Assembly: GCA_021234155.1 (NCBI GenBank)
Contig: JAJEKV010000113.1
Coordinates: 62,001-126,000, forward strand
Source of the DNA: Isoetes taiwanensis
Lineage: Eukaryota > Streptophyta > Lycopodiopsida > Isoetales > Isoetaceae
DNA length: 64,000 nt
Direction of reading: 5' to 3'
Part shown: in pieces, positions 34,004 through 44,825 of the stretch
Numbering within the stretch: the first letter of the stretch is position 1
Layout of the letters: the number at the start of each line of letters is the position of its first letter
The notes under the pieces: model-generated
Database searches by the model: none
What the model was told of the DNA's origin: nothing
The model's input: only the letters and a program-made list of their open reading frames with translations
Position numbers and translations under genes: made by a program

Positions 34004-34370
34004 ACTGTCATGAACCTACTCGAAAAACAAAGAAAATCGTGGAAAATCGCGCAAAAAATCGGAAGAAATAAGCCAAGATCGGCAAAGAATCTGATATATG
34101 AGCGAGGAATCAATAATACAATAGCCCGAAAGCAAGCGGGGATACAAGGCCGGATGCCTAGAAGGCTCAAGACTGGCGTTGAACCGGAATGGTTTGACCA
34201 GAAAGAGATGCCTCCTTATATATCTAAACCAACGGTCAGGATCGCGCCACTCCAATGGGTGAGATCGCGCTAAGTGTCGCGCATGCATTTAGGTTCTAGA
34301 ACATTCTAGAACCTTCTGGAGATAGTCCCACATATGAGGAAGACGTGAAGGAATGTCTTCAACAAATATT

Positions 34371-34427
34371 GGTAGTGCACTTGGCAAGAGTGTATGACTC
34401 GCAACTGGAAGGTTGCGAGTTCAAACC
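34371..34427 (+). other. tRNA-like pol III promoter segment in the LTR
   Basis: TTGGCAAGAGTG resembles a tRNA A box and GCGAGTTCAAACC resembles a B box, at tRNA spacing, with CGCAACTGGAAGG between them as in an anticodon-variable region. The other LTR has the same at 20360-20402, continuing intact to TGTGCAACTACC. Stems do not close as in a real tRNA. It reads like a SINE head captured by the LTR. Confidence 0.4.
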
Positions 34428-35070
34428 TGTTAGAAATAGACAATGCACTTCAATCTATTTCTTAATATTGCTTGATGAATTTATGAATACCATCAAGACA
34501 ATGCATAATGATCACACATCAAGACAATGATTAATCATAATCATTCCATAGGTTATACTTTGAATATGTCAATAAAAAACTTAGTAATACTGTAGCAAAT
34601 AAACACTGTAGAAAAGAGATTGACTTATTTACTGTAGCATGTTTGACCCGTTCAGAAAACAACCATCGAACCACTATTCAATCTGTGATTCCTCCTTAGT
34701 TTAATACCCAGACCAGCTCAAACAATAAGCCGGCCTATGCAGCATCTTATAGGCTCACGATTCGTGATTATGGCCTTTGGGAATCGGCCGCCTAAGCCCA
34801 GAGCTCCTATTCATATGGAGTTTCCCTCCATGATATCGGGCCGTGTACCGTTTAATATGGGATAAATCAAACCATTAACCTTATGGTTTCAAAACCCATA
34901 TCATTAAATGCCTTTATAGGTTTAATGGTGTAATATTTGCCCACAGGCTATACAATAGGGCTAGATGACACAATGAACAATTTCACACGTAGCTTTCTTG
35001 TACAATATATGCACACCTTGATGTATTGCTCTGAGCTCAGAATATGTGATGAACCAACTTAAATTCAACA
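34428..35070 (-). repeat. Copia 3' LTR
   Basis: 643 bp, TGTTAG...CAACA. It matches the LTR at 39301 along its length with scattered small differences. Confidence 0.93.
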
Positions 35071-35086
35071 TTCCTCCTTCATCACA

Positions 35087-36850
35087 CTATTCTGTAACCT
35101 GCATGTCTAATTTGAACTGTTTGAATTTAACTTCAGTGAGTGCCTTTGTGAAGATGTCTGCGCAACTTTGTTTAGCGGTATTCACATATACCATCTTAAT
35201 GTACTGTTTGCTAGCCAAGTCACGAATAAAATGAATGTTTAATTCAATGTGCTTGGTTCTATCATGGTGTACTGGATTTTTCACAATAGCAATGCAGCTT
35301 TGACTGTCAGTAAAAATTTGTGTTGGACTTGTTTGTTTATACTCCAATTCATCCAGCAATCTTCTTAGCCAACATATCTCTTTAGCAACCAAGGATGAGG
35401 CTGTATACTCAGCTTCTGCTGAGGACATAGCAATAGCATTTTGCTTTTTGCTTTTCCAAGTTATGGCACCACCTCCTAAGAATACAACAAATCCTGAGGT
35501 GGACTTCCTGTTTGACAGATCCCCTCCCCAATCTGCATCACTGTATGCACATAGCTGTAGGTTTTCAGAATTAAATGTTATTCCATGTGTTTTGGTCCCC
35601 TTAAGATATTTTAGAACTCTTTTGCCTGCAGTCCAGTGATCTTTGGTTGGATTATGGCACCTCCTGCTTAAGATATTTACAATGTATGAAATGTCTGGTC
35701 TCGTGTTGTTTGCCAGGTACAACAAACACCCAATTAATGATCTATATGGAACATTTTCCATTTCTTTTACATCCTTTTCAGTGAGAGGTTTATCTTCTGT
35801 CAGCCTGTGTCCTGGAACTACTGGAGTTTTTGCTGGATGTGCATCCACAAGGTTAAACCTTTTGAGCATATTTTCTATGTGCTTGCATTGTTGTAACTTC
35901 AAAACCCTTTGATCTCTGTTTCTACATACTTCAATACCCAGAAAGTGTCTTAGCTCCCCTAAATCTGACATCTCAAATCTTGAACTTAAAATCTCTTTGC
36001 AATGATTCAGGACACTTAAATGATTAGCTGCCATAATGCAATCATCAACATATAAAGCTATGATGCAAAAGTTACTTGCTTGCTTATATCTATAGAGGTT
36101 GCCATCATTTTGGAATTTCTCAAATCCTTGTTCCTTGAGGAAATTGTCCATACAAGTGTACCACTCCCTAGGAGATTGTTTCAGGCCGTACACTGCCCTG
36201 TTGAGCCTCCAAACTTCATTTTCTTGCTGTTCATAACCTGGTGCTTGTTGCATGAATACTTTTTCTTCCAATTTGGCATTTAGAAAAGCAGTTTTAACAT
36301 CCATGTGATGTATTTCAAGATCTTGAGCATTTGCAACAGCAAGCAATGTTCTAATACTAGTCAATTTCACAATAGGGGAGTATGTTTCATCAAAATCCAG
36401 TCCTTGTCTTTGAGTATATCCTTTTGCCACAAGCCTTGCCTTGTACTTCCTGCTCCCATCTGCATTTTCCTTTATTTTGAATAGCCATTTGCATCCTATA
36501 ACATTTTCCTTTGTTGGATAGTCTACTATCTCATATGTTTGTGTTTTCTGGAATGAATCCAGCTCGTCATTCATGGCTTTATGCCATTGCTCTTTATCTG
36601 CACATTCCATTGCCTCTTCATAAGACTGAGGAATTGTAATGTTTTCAAGGATGGCCATTATTTGCTCATGTTCCACATATTGCTGTTCAATTCTCCTGCT
36701 CCTGCCCAAGTTGTTTCTTCCATATTCCTCTATATTTCCTGGTATATCTTCCAAAAGTCTTTCTACCTGTGTTTTCCTTTTTACTACTGAAATTGGTGGT
36801 GTGTGTTGGTCTCCAATATTTCTTTGGCTCCCCGATTTCATTGTTTGCAT
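35087..36850 (-). CDS. Copia reverse transcriptase / RNase H segment
   Basis: An open frame of 587 residues, part of the polyprotein. Its first Met is only the first in this stretch and is not the natural start. The RT domain starts at about residue 80 (SYEEAMECADKEQWHKAM, WLFKIKENADGSRKYKARLVAKG) and has LEIHHMDVKTAFLN and the catalytic YVDDCIMA (about 268). RNase H follows with YSDADWGGD, the SSAEAEY box, TDSQSCIAI and HIELNIHFIR near the C-terminus. The stop falls 17 bases from the 3' LTR, as expected for Copia. The domains copy element RNA into DNA and remove the RNA. Family key residues are present, so this segment looks undamaged, unlike the upstream integrase. Confidence 0.95.
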   Translation of the reverse strand: MQTMKSGSQRNIGDQHTPPISVVKRKTQVERLLEDIPGNIEEYGRNNLGRSRRIEQQYVEHEQIMAILENITIPQSYEEAMECADKEQWHKAMNDELDSFQKTQTYEIVDYPTKENVIGCKWLFKIKENADGSRKYKARLVAKGYTQRQGLDFDETYSPIVKLTSIRTLLAVANAQDLEIHHMDVKTAFLNAKLEEKVFMQQAPGYEQQENEVWRLNRAVYGLKQSPREWYTCMDNFLKEQGFEKFQNDGNLYRYKQASNFCIIALYVDDCIMAANHLSVLNHCKEILSSRFEMSDLGELRHFLGIEVCRNRDQRVLKLQQCKHIENMLKRFNLVDAHPAKTPVVPGHRLTEDKPLTEKDVKEMENVPYRSLIGCLLYLANNTRPDISYIVNILSRRCHNPTKDHWTAGKRVLKYLKGTKTHGITFNSENLQLCAYSDADWGGDLSNRKSTSGFVVFLGGGAITWKSKKQNAIAMSSAEAEYTASSLVAKEICWLRRLLDELEYKQTSPTQIFTDSQSCIAIVKNPVHHDRTKHIELNIHFIRDLASKQYIKMVYVNTAKQSCADIFTKALTEVKFKQFKLDMQVTE

Positions 36851-36935
36851 GTGTTCACCGCTATTGAATCCTCATCCTCTTGAGTGCGAATCTATGTCAA
36901 CATTCACGCTTTTTTTTTCTCCAACCTTAACTTTG

Positions 36936-37440
36936 TCATTCAAAACTTGTCCCTTTTTTATGTCTATCCTTATACACAACTTGTTCATCAAATATTACAT
37001 CCCTACTGACAATTATATTTTTCTTTTCTGGCACAAATATCCTGTAGCCCTTTGACTCCTCATCATAGCCCACGAAAAATCCAATACTTGCTTTATCATC
37101 TAACTTCTTTCTCAATTCATTAGGGACATGAGTATATGCTATCTGACCATATGTTTTAAACATTTCATAGTCTATGCCATCATTACTATTTGACCATAAG
37201 AGATCAGGTACATTACCTTTAATGCTTTCGAAGGGAAGTTTATTTTGAATCATAATTCTTTGTCTTCAAGGCCTCTTCCCACAAATAGTTTGGCGAGGCC
37301 ACTCTTCTTGATCATAGATCTCCACGGCATCCATAATGGTCTGTTTTTTCCTTTCGGCTACTCCATTTTGTTGAGGTGTGTACACTGCCAGTTAGTTGTC
37401 TTTTAATGCCATGAGCAATGCAAAAAGTCTAAACTTGGCG
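36936..37440 (-). pseudogene. Copia integrase core and C-terminal part, broken
   Basis: Minus-strand pieces read PQQNGVAERK (about 37355-37385, holding the catalytic Glu), then MDAVEIYDQEEWPRQT, then a frame change into a 105-residue frame with LPFESIKGNVPDL, YGQIAYTHVPNELRKKLDDKA and GFFVGYDEESKGYRIF. The stretch with the second catalytic Asp (37400-37500) is not readable and may be deleted. The integrase is therefore inactive. Confidence 0.85.
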
Positions 37441-37497
37441 GATAAATATTCTCCTCCCCTCTCGTGCACTCTTTTCCATTTTCTCTTTCCATATTGC

Positions 37498-38690
37498 TTA
37501 AAAAGCATTTAATGCACGAGACTTCCTTTCTAAGCGATGACTTTTGCATTTTGTACTGAAATCATCAATAAAAGATATGAAGTATCTTTTATTTGTCCTT
37601 CCTCTCACTTTTAAAGGCCCACAAAGATCAGTATGTACGAGTTCAAGAACTTCACTTGCTCTTGTTTTAGAATGTTTGAATGGCTGCCTATTTGTTTTCC
37701 CAAGAATACATCCCTCACACTTGAAATTTTCAGATTTGATGTCTTTGCACTTGAGCCATCCCTTTTTGGCTAAATATTTCAAGTTATTGCAATGTGTGTG
37801 AGCCAGCCTGTCATGCCAAAGTTCAAATTCTGGAATATTTATGGTGTTTACACTATCATGACCAATAGCTTCCATTTGAAACAAATTGCCAACACGGTTT
37901 GCATGGAACTTCAATATATTGTCAAGATAGATGTTACAACCTTTTGAGTCAAAATTGACTTTGTAGCCTAAATCCACTAACTGGCTTACAGAAATCAGAT
38001 TTTTTATAATTGTGGGAACACACAAGACATTTTCAACATCAACTATGTTCCCATCAAGATCTATGAGCTGCAGAAGACCTCTTCCTTCTATTTCTTGTAC
38101 ATCTCCATTTCCAACTTGTATTCTTCTAGAGTGTGATTTTGAAACATTTTTTAGCAGATCAGTAGATTGGACTACTGATCTTTCAGCTCCACTATCAACT
38201 ACAAGAGTTTCAGATTTATTAGCATGCTGATTTTTCTCAACAATGGTAAATGCAAATCTTACCTCATCATCTTCATCAACATCAGACTTTTCCTTTTCTT
38301 CTTGCTCCTTGGCCACAAATGTACCAGCTGGTTTCTTGCCTCGACCCCTTCCTGAGCTTAATTTTCCTCCTCTATTTGTGAACCCTTTATTTTTTCCTCT
38401 GCCATATTCCTTTGGAGTTGGACATTTGGCTGCAACATGTCCTTTACCACCACAAGTATAACAATTGAATTCCTTTTTATTTTTTGGACACTCATTTTTA
38501 AAATGACCAGGCTCATTGCAGTTATAGCAAGTAACTTGATTCTTTCTGCCAGCAAAGAATATCTCAGAGGTTTCCTCCCCTTCCCTCATAATTTTCTTCT
38601 GCTCATATTCTGTTCTCAAAGTGTTCTCTGCTTCTTCCCTCGTCTTACTCATGTTTCTTATGAATAGAGACAAATTTTCATTGTCACTTA
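37498..38690 (-). pseudogene. Copia gag C-terminus, protease and integrase N-terminus
   Basis: A 391-residue frame holds two CCHC zinc knuckles (CYNCNEPGHFKNEC and CYTCGGKGHVAAKC), a basic Gly/Arg-rich stretch, the protease site LVVDSGAERSV, and the integrase zinc finger and core start (ELWHDRLAHTHCNNLKYL, FKCEGCILGK, VHTDLCGPLK, FISFIDDFST). It runs out of frame right after the first integrase Asp region. Two knuckles, as here, occur in some Copia lineages, while one is more common. Confidence 0.88.
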
Positions 38691-38732
38691 CTGCCCTAGA
38701 GATTTGTAGGACTTGACTTCTTTCAGAGATAT

Positions 38733-39250
38733 TTACCCCCCCTTGACTAAATCAGCAACAATGTTGTCAAAGGTGTTGAAGAAATCTGAGACATCTCCCT
38801 CTTCCTTTAGTTTTAAATTTCTTAACTCTGTTTCTAGCAGATCAATTTGGGAGGAAGTCTTTTCCTCAAAATGTTTCAATAGATAAGACCACATTTGCCT
38901 TGGATTCATGTTTCTAAGTTTAAGCCTAATGGTAGGGCTTACCTTGCATGTGATGATTCCCTGAGCTTCTTTGATTCTTGAATACAAAGATCTTCCGGAC
39001 CTTACTAGATTTGCTCCTGCTTTTATACGCATTTGGTGGCACTTTTTTTGTCTCATATTAACGAACCTTCCGGATCTTGACCTTGTGAGGGTATTGAAGT
39101 CCACATTAGTGACACCATCTGGATCTACAAGATCCCGGGTCTTCCACTTCGAATGTGCTTGGCGCATCTTTCCATACACGGAATCCGGGCCCTCCCTTAT
39201 AGACTTCTACGATTGCTAAACAAAGCGGCTCCAAATCGACTTGACATGAT
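38733..39250 (-). pseudogene. Copia gag N-terminal part
   Basis: Frames at 39179-38733 and 39321-39106 overlap. They include MNPRQMWSYLLKHFEEKTSS, DLLETELRNLKLKEEGDVSD and FFNTFDNIVADL, a typical Copia Gag (UBN2-like) helical region. A frameshift near 39110-39180 separates the first 40 residues. A likely start codon lies near 39247. Confidence 0.75.
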
Positions 39251-39300
39251 GTACAACTTCCTTTAGTATACTTAGAACCTGGCACTAGCTCTGATACCAA

Positions 39301-39936
39301 TGTTAGAAATAGACAATGCACTTCAATCTATTTCTTAATATTGCTTGATGAATTTATGAATACCATCAAGACAATGCACAATGATCACACATCAAGACAA
39401 TGATTAATTCATAATCATTCCATAGGTTATACTTTGAATATGTCAATAAAAAACTTAGTAATACTGTAGCAAATAAACACTGTAGAAAAGAGATTGACTT
39501 ATTTACTGTAGCATGTTTGACCCGTTCAGAAAACAACCATCGAACCACTATTCAATCTGTGATTCCTCCTTAGTTTAATCCCCAGACCAGCTCAAACAAT
39601 AAGCCGGCCTATGCACTGTCTTATAGGCTCTGATTCGGCGGTTATGGCACTGGAATCGGCCGCCTAGCTGAGTTCCTATTCATATGGAGTTTCCCTCCAT
39701 GATATCGGGCCGTGTACACGTTTAATATGGGATAAATCAAACCATTAACCTTATGGTTCAAAAACCATATCATTAAATGCCTTTATAGGTTTAATGGTGT
39801 AATATTTGCCACAGGCTATACAATAGGGCTAGATAACTTTTGTGAACAATTTCTGTAGCTTTCTTGTACAATATATGCACACCTTGATGTATTGCTCTGA
39901 GCTCAGAATATGTGATGAACCAACTTAAATTCAACA
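39301..39936 (-). repeat. Copia 5' LTR
   Basis: 636 bp, followed on the sense strand by the initiator-Met primer site with no spacer beyond TT. Confidence 0.93.
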
Positions 39937-40670
39937 AAACCCTGTCTTGTGCAACTACCCTTTTGCATCTGTGTGACGACCATCTTTTGTACATACGAGT
40001 ATAATGATCGTATGATACGAATATCCGTATAATTAAGTCACAAAACCTTGTCAAAATTCACGTAGTGGTTTGACCAATTTTAATGAACTATTATATATGC
40101 ATGTTTCTATCACATTAGAGTTTTTCTGAGGTCAATTAAGGGCCTTGTAAGAGTATTTTGGGGGGGCTGCCACGTAGGATCCCGAACTTACCTTTCCCCC
40201 CTCCATACCTAACTTTCACTCTCCCCTAACCTAACTTCCCCCCTCCAAACTTAACCTCATACCTAACTTTGCAATCATTATTTTCTAATGACCTCAAAAT
40301 TTGATGATTACATCTAAGATTTTCATTTTCCCACCATCGAGCTTCAGCCATCGAGCTTCAGCGCCATCGAGCTTACTATCGAGCTTGCCATTGTGCCATC
40401 GAGCTTTCCATCGCGCCATCGAGCGCCAACGACCTTGCCATCGCTCCCAAGCATTGTTTGAATTCGAATTATGGTGGATTCTCGCCAGCAAATAGAGCGA
40501 AATTTTTTTTCAATTTAAGCTGCTTGTTGGCAAGAATCTTCCTGATTCTAAGCTCCACTCCGGTTCTCAATCTTTTGCAATGTCAATGGAAAATGTATTT
40601 GGTTTTTGAGGTGTCTTTGCATTCCTTTGAGTATTCTTGTTTTCTAATACTTCTGTTTCAGGATCAAACT

Positions 40671-42980
40671 AATTTCGAGGGTCAATTTAGAGTGCAAGTG
40701 CCAAAAGGATGCCTGCCTTACAGGAATAAGTTCACTTGGAAGCAACCAATAGATGAAGATGCATTGCGAGCTTCTGGAGCCATGAATATAGACCTCTGGG
40801 CTAAAGGGCAACTGTATCCTTGTGATCCTTTCACTCGAGCCCATCCAAACTTCCACTCTGCATCCAGTCTTATTGAATTTGCTTGTAAGGGATAGCAAGG
40901 GTTACTAGGTTACTGTAATAATTTGATTAATGGTAATACTGATCCACATTTGCGTGCCATGTATAACCACTTGTATGGATTCAATTGCAAAATTTTATCA
41001 GATGTTAATCAACTCCAACAGGCGTACTTGCTGTCTCAACAATGCCGCAAGCTCAATGGATTGGAGGTAGAAAATAAAAAATTGTGGCGGCGAAATCAAC
41101 TGCGACAAGGAATGAAGAGGGTTGCGCAGAGAAAATGATTCCCTCCACAAGCGAGTCAAGCGAATGAAAACAACTCCAATGGGGATCGGGGAAAGGGCAA
41201 AAAAACACGAAGGCCATAAATATATTAGCCCACGAGGTGGAGGCTCAAAAAAAAGGGTCATGGATATTAAAAAGCTTGTTGATCCAAATCTTGCACAAGA
41301 AAATAAGAAAAAACCTGCTAATATTGCCCGTTTATTAAGGAAATTAGTTACTAAAGATGATGTATTGAGAATGTTAAAGCTTCTGGCGACATTCAACTTA
41401 GGAAAGTTGTAGTACAACAAGCTATTTGCGGGAATTAGGGAACAGTCAAACCTCAAAATCGATTAAGAACTGCGTGTGACAATGTCGGAATAAGTAGGCA
41501 AGCTTATATTGCTTTGTTCGGATGCTTGCGGGGATGGCCTTAAACAACAAGGCATTACCAAAACTATTCTACTACTAAGGATGACTAGTGTGAGGACTTG
41601 TAGGTCATCAAGAAAAGAGACAAGTGCAAGAGCTTCTTGGTGATATATATCAGTGACCGGCCGGTGTCAATTTGGATACATTGCCATCTTATACCAAAGG
41701 TAAGAAGAAGTCGGTTTTGGTGATACTTTTCTACTAGTAATAAAAAATAACAATTCTTTGGATAGACTTAAGTAGAATGCTTGACTTTTGGTTTGATTTT
41801 ATGATATGAAGGTAGAAGAGTCGTTGGCAAACTAAGAATTGTTTTGAAGGCGGATGAAATGGAATTGGTGAAAGGCGAGAAGTACGAGAGGGTTTCACTT
41901 GAGTCTAATGAAACGAGCTTTGAATCTGAGGGAATGAAGAGTCAAATCTAGAGGGTAAGTTTTACATCGGTCCCGAAGATCACATTTGGTGGGTTGGTTT
42001 ATTGCAGGTACCAGAGGAAAATCACAGTATACTAAAATGGGTTTTTGATCAAACACCCATCCCCAAAAGGATTGCCTCTCACAGAATCGGAGAAAAACTT
42101 GCAGTTCCTGGATATGGTGAGTACGAGGTTGAATGGCATCTTACTGCAGATTTGAAGACAATAAAATGCATGTACAGAATGAATCATGGTGCTGGTAAGA
42201 CTACTCATGCTTGTCCTTATTGTCTCTATGCGAGAAGAGATTCAGCTGGGTTGGACAAGAGTACATTAGACTGTGTCCAGGATGAGCCACCAAATAGAGA
42301 AGAGAAGGACACAACTTTGATGCCAATTCCGTTAAAAAGAGTACACATATGCACCCTTCATGCTTTCTTGAGAATCATAGACAAGATGGTTTACATGAGT
42401 ATCCTGTTTGCTCTAGGGAAGCTGCCATGCATGAAGTTGAAAAGGTGCTATCTAATGTGGGACTTCATGGTGGGCACTACAAAATACTTCAAGATCCAAA
42501 GGTATCCGGCAAGGTTCCTTTGAAACCCAGTATGGGTGGTCCAAAGGCTAAGAGGTTTTTGCCTCCCGTGAAAGAGAACTTATCTGGTGTTTGGGAAGCT
42601 TACAAGGATCTTATTGCAGCTGAGGATGATCGAAATGATCGTGGTAGATCACGCCTGAAGAAAATCAAGGCATGGCAGGATTTCTCTGTACTGGTGAAGG
42701 AAATGCAGAAAAAGGTAGTGCAGGAAAATGATATTGCCAAATTCCAGGAGGCCGTCACAAACTTCACTAAGTCTTTCCTGACGGCATGGGGTGAGGCCAA
42801 TTTGACCCACTATGTCCATATTCTGTTTGCACATGGCATGTGGTCTTCTCTTCGCTTTCCCACCTTTTGGCCGTCTATCATAAAATGGAAGAAATTTAAG
42901 TCTGTCTCAAACTCTAATCGCCGCCGAACATCGAATAGAGACCACTCGCTCTCCGCTCTCAGACTTTTGAACAACTGATT
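40671..42980 (+). pseudogene. unclassified transposase-like gene
   Basis: Several plus-strand frames make one broken or intron-containing protein. A possible splice acceptor (TTCTGTTTCAG) ends at 40661-40663. Segments in order are FRVQVPKGCLPYRNKFTWKQ, a coiled-coil with heptad Leu (LLSQQCRKLNGLEVENKKLW), a basic region (SLHKRVKRMKTTP), KKPANIARLLRKLVTKDDVL, GISRQAYIALFGCLRG (about 41480), then at 42002 onward YEVEWHLTADLKTIKCMYRM, ACPYCLYARR, PLKRVHICTLHAFLRIIDKM, and near the end THYVHILFAHG. The ADLK, CPYC, LHAFLRI and YVHILFAH boxes recall long transposases of animals and early plants with RNase H-like cores, but I cannot name the family or place the DDE residues. Frame changes occur near 41120, 41410-41990 and 42400. 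Most likely dead. Confidence 0.5.
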
Positions 42981-44112
42981 ATCCTTATGAATGTTCAAGT
43001 CTATGACAACGAAATGAGTGCTATCATTGTCATCTTGTTCTACAAGAATCCAGACGTACTTTCTTCCTTCACGGACATTTCGCCATCTCCTATACTTAAA
43101 AGTGACATATAGCGTTTGCTTCCGAATGCAATATCTGAACCGAACCATGTCTCGACTTATCCTACATTCAGTACCATCGTGAAGTTGAGCACTCCAACCT
43201 TCAAGAAATAGACTATCTAAAAAACTATCACCGACTATTGAACTGTAAACATCTTCAAGGTCTTCTTAACATTGTCGGCGCTCTTGAAAAGGCAATGAAC
43301 AGATCAATTCCTAAATTTATCTTCACATGCCCGCAGACTCCTCCCTTCTCCTTCAATGCCGTGTGAACATTTCCTGCGACAACTTACTCCGTGCTAATAA
43401 GATAGAAGTGGCATCCAGAGGCCTGCAATATAGATCGGACAGGCTGGGCAATGGAAGCTCAATTAGCTTGGATCTTCGTGGAGAGTATTCAGACCTTCAG
43501 AACCATATACCCCTTTCTCTGAGCTGCATGGTGTGCTACCTTCGAACAACAAGGAGCCTATATCTTGGTGAAAGCAATGGAATACACTACTTATCGAGTG
43601 TGAAGAGACTGTGTTCTCCACATCAGATATATACACAAACCTGAGAGAATAGGAATGAACTGGATAAGTAACTGAACTAATTTAGATATGGATTGCATAG
43701 AAATACATACTCACAATTTGCTTCTAACCGTGAGAAAGTTAAATTAAGCTTGCTTATTTTTTCTTTTGCCATATCTGTTGGAGTGTATACATGCCTTACT
43801 TGTACAAATATCTCTTTGCCTGATCGAAACCCGACCACCAAAGCCTTCCAATGTGCAGAAACATCATTTCTCCTGCATCTTTTGACTCGCCATTCACCTC
43901 ATATTGCAGGTTGGAGTGTAACAAAGCTCCCGGTCGACACCACGAAGCTTTCAAAGTCATTTTCGACTGTGATAGAGCTTATAGCCATCTAGTCACAGAA
44001 TTCAAATCAGAATGTAGAGCGGAATCGAAATACTAGGAAAGGCTCCGCGATTTTACCTTGATCGAAGCTTTTTTGTGGTCGAAACTCCCTTTGGCACAGG
44101 TCGAAGCAGTTC
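42981..44112. other. distal part of the TIR transposon, no gene recognised
   Basis: Frames on both strands (for example 43148-42810 minus, and 43327-43644 and 43693-43992 plus) show no family resemblance. Confidence 0.4.
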
Positions 44113-44408
44113 CCGAGCAAGAAGTCCCCTTGGCGCGGGCAATCGATCTTCGCGCAAACTCTGTTGAGGAAAACACCTGAGCGGGAATTGAGGGCGAGAG
44201 CTAATGGTCATAATTGCCACATGTGTAATCCCGACATAAGAAGCTAGAGGCACTGGATATTACGAAGCTATGTCGCGCTTGACACAGGAATGGCGAAAAC
44301 CAAGGCTCCGGTGAAAAAACTACGTATAAGCTCGGGCTCCCCATTGGTCAGCGATCTTTTGACGCAGCATCGAGTTTTGACCATTAATTGACCTCAAAAA
44401 GTCTAATG

Positions 44409-44779
44409 ACATAAACCACAACTAGTTTTAACAAATCAATATATGATTAATAGCCAACACTAAAAACTATATCACAAACCATTATAAGTTTTAACAAACC
44501 ACTATGGCATGTGGTTTTGGTCTATCAAATATATTCATGCATAAAAAACTATATATATCATGGTTTTTAGACCATCTAATAGTGATGAAATATAGTACTT
44601 TATTTTTGGGAGCCTTGTGCAAAAGATAATAGTATTAATGCTTTTCATGTAATACATATATTATGCCCAAAAAGCCATAAAAGGCAAAGCATCTAATAGT
44701 AAGATAAAGATGCTAATAATAAAGAATATCTAGATAGTTGTTTATTGTGAGGCCTAAATGCCTCCAACAATCAGTGTAA
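44409..44779. other. no gene seen
   Basis: AT-rich spacer between the TIR transposon and the cyclase upstream block. Short words such as TTTTAACAAA and AAACCA recur. Confidence 0.5.
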
Positions 44780-44825
44780 CGGTGGAGATTTAACGGTGGA
44801 GATTTTAAATAATCCCACGACACCA

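Larger units (their letters stand above)
34428..39936 (-). mobile_element. Copia retrotransposon, nested in the Gypsy LTR
   Basis: The LTRs 34428-35070 and 39301-39936 both start TGTTAGAAATAG and end TTCAACA. The target duplication is AAACC (34423-34427 and 39937-39941). The other Gypsy LTR (20389-20410) preserves the empty site, reading straight through TTCAAACCCTGTC. The primer site TTGGTATCAGAGC (39288-39300, minus) matches the initiator-Met tRNA. The polypurine tract GAAGGAGGAA precedes the 3' LTR at 35071-35080. Coding order is gag, protease, integrase, reverse transcriptase, RNase H, as in Pseudoviridae. The two LTRs are nearly identical with small indels, so this is one of the younger layers. 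Confidence 0.95.
18275..40042 (-). mobile_element. chromodomain Gypsy retrotransposon, triple-nested
   Basis: A Metaviridae element on the minus strand. The left (3') LTR begins TGTCATGAACC at 18275 and the right (5') LTR ends GTCACA at 40042. AAACC flanks both sides (18270-18274 and 40043-40047), giving a 5-bp target duplication. Once three later insertions are set aside (18414-20137, 20759-29344, 34428-39936), the element is about 6 kb in the order LTR, gag, protease, reverse transcriptase, RNase H, integrase, chromodomain, polypurine tract, LTR. Sense runs right to left. All coding parts carry frameshifts or stops, so it is dead. The left LTR differs from the right by substitutions and small indels, so the insertion is not recent. 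Confidence 0.9.
34006..40042 (-). repeat. Gypsy 5' LTR (split by Copia)
   Basis: LTR parts 34006-34427 and 39937-40042 total 528 bp. A TATA box (sense TATATAAGG) divides it into a U3 of about 343 nt and an R-U5 of about 185 nt. A tRNA-like segment (34371-34427) runs antisense to the element. Confidence 0.85.
40113..44408 (+). mobile_element. 4.3-kb TIR DNA transposon, superfamily unclear
   Basis: The left end CATTAGAGTTTTTCTGAGG followed by TCAATTAAGGGCC matches the reverse complement of the right end (CATTAGACTTTTTGAGG then TCAATTAATGGTC). No convincing target duplication flanks it (left ATCA, right ACAT). A plus-strand transposase-like gene fills the first two thirds. The left subterminal region (40338-40430) carries six to seven copies of CCATCGAGCTT. 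It starts only 70 bp beyond the end of the Gypsy element. Confidence 0.6.

Noticed and set aside
34371-34427. True tRNA gene
   Set aside because: A- and B-box-like words are present, but acceptor and T stems do not close, and it is part of an LTR present twice.
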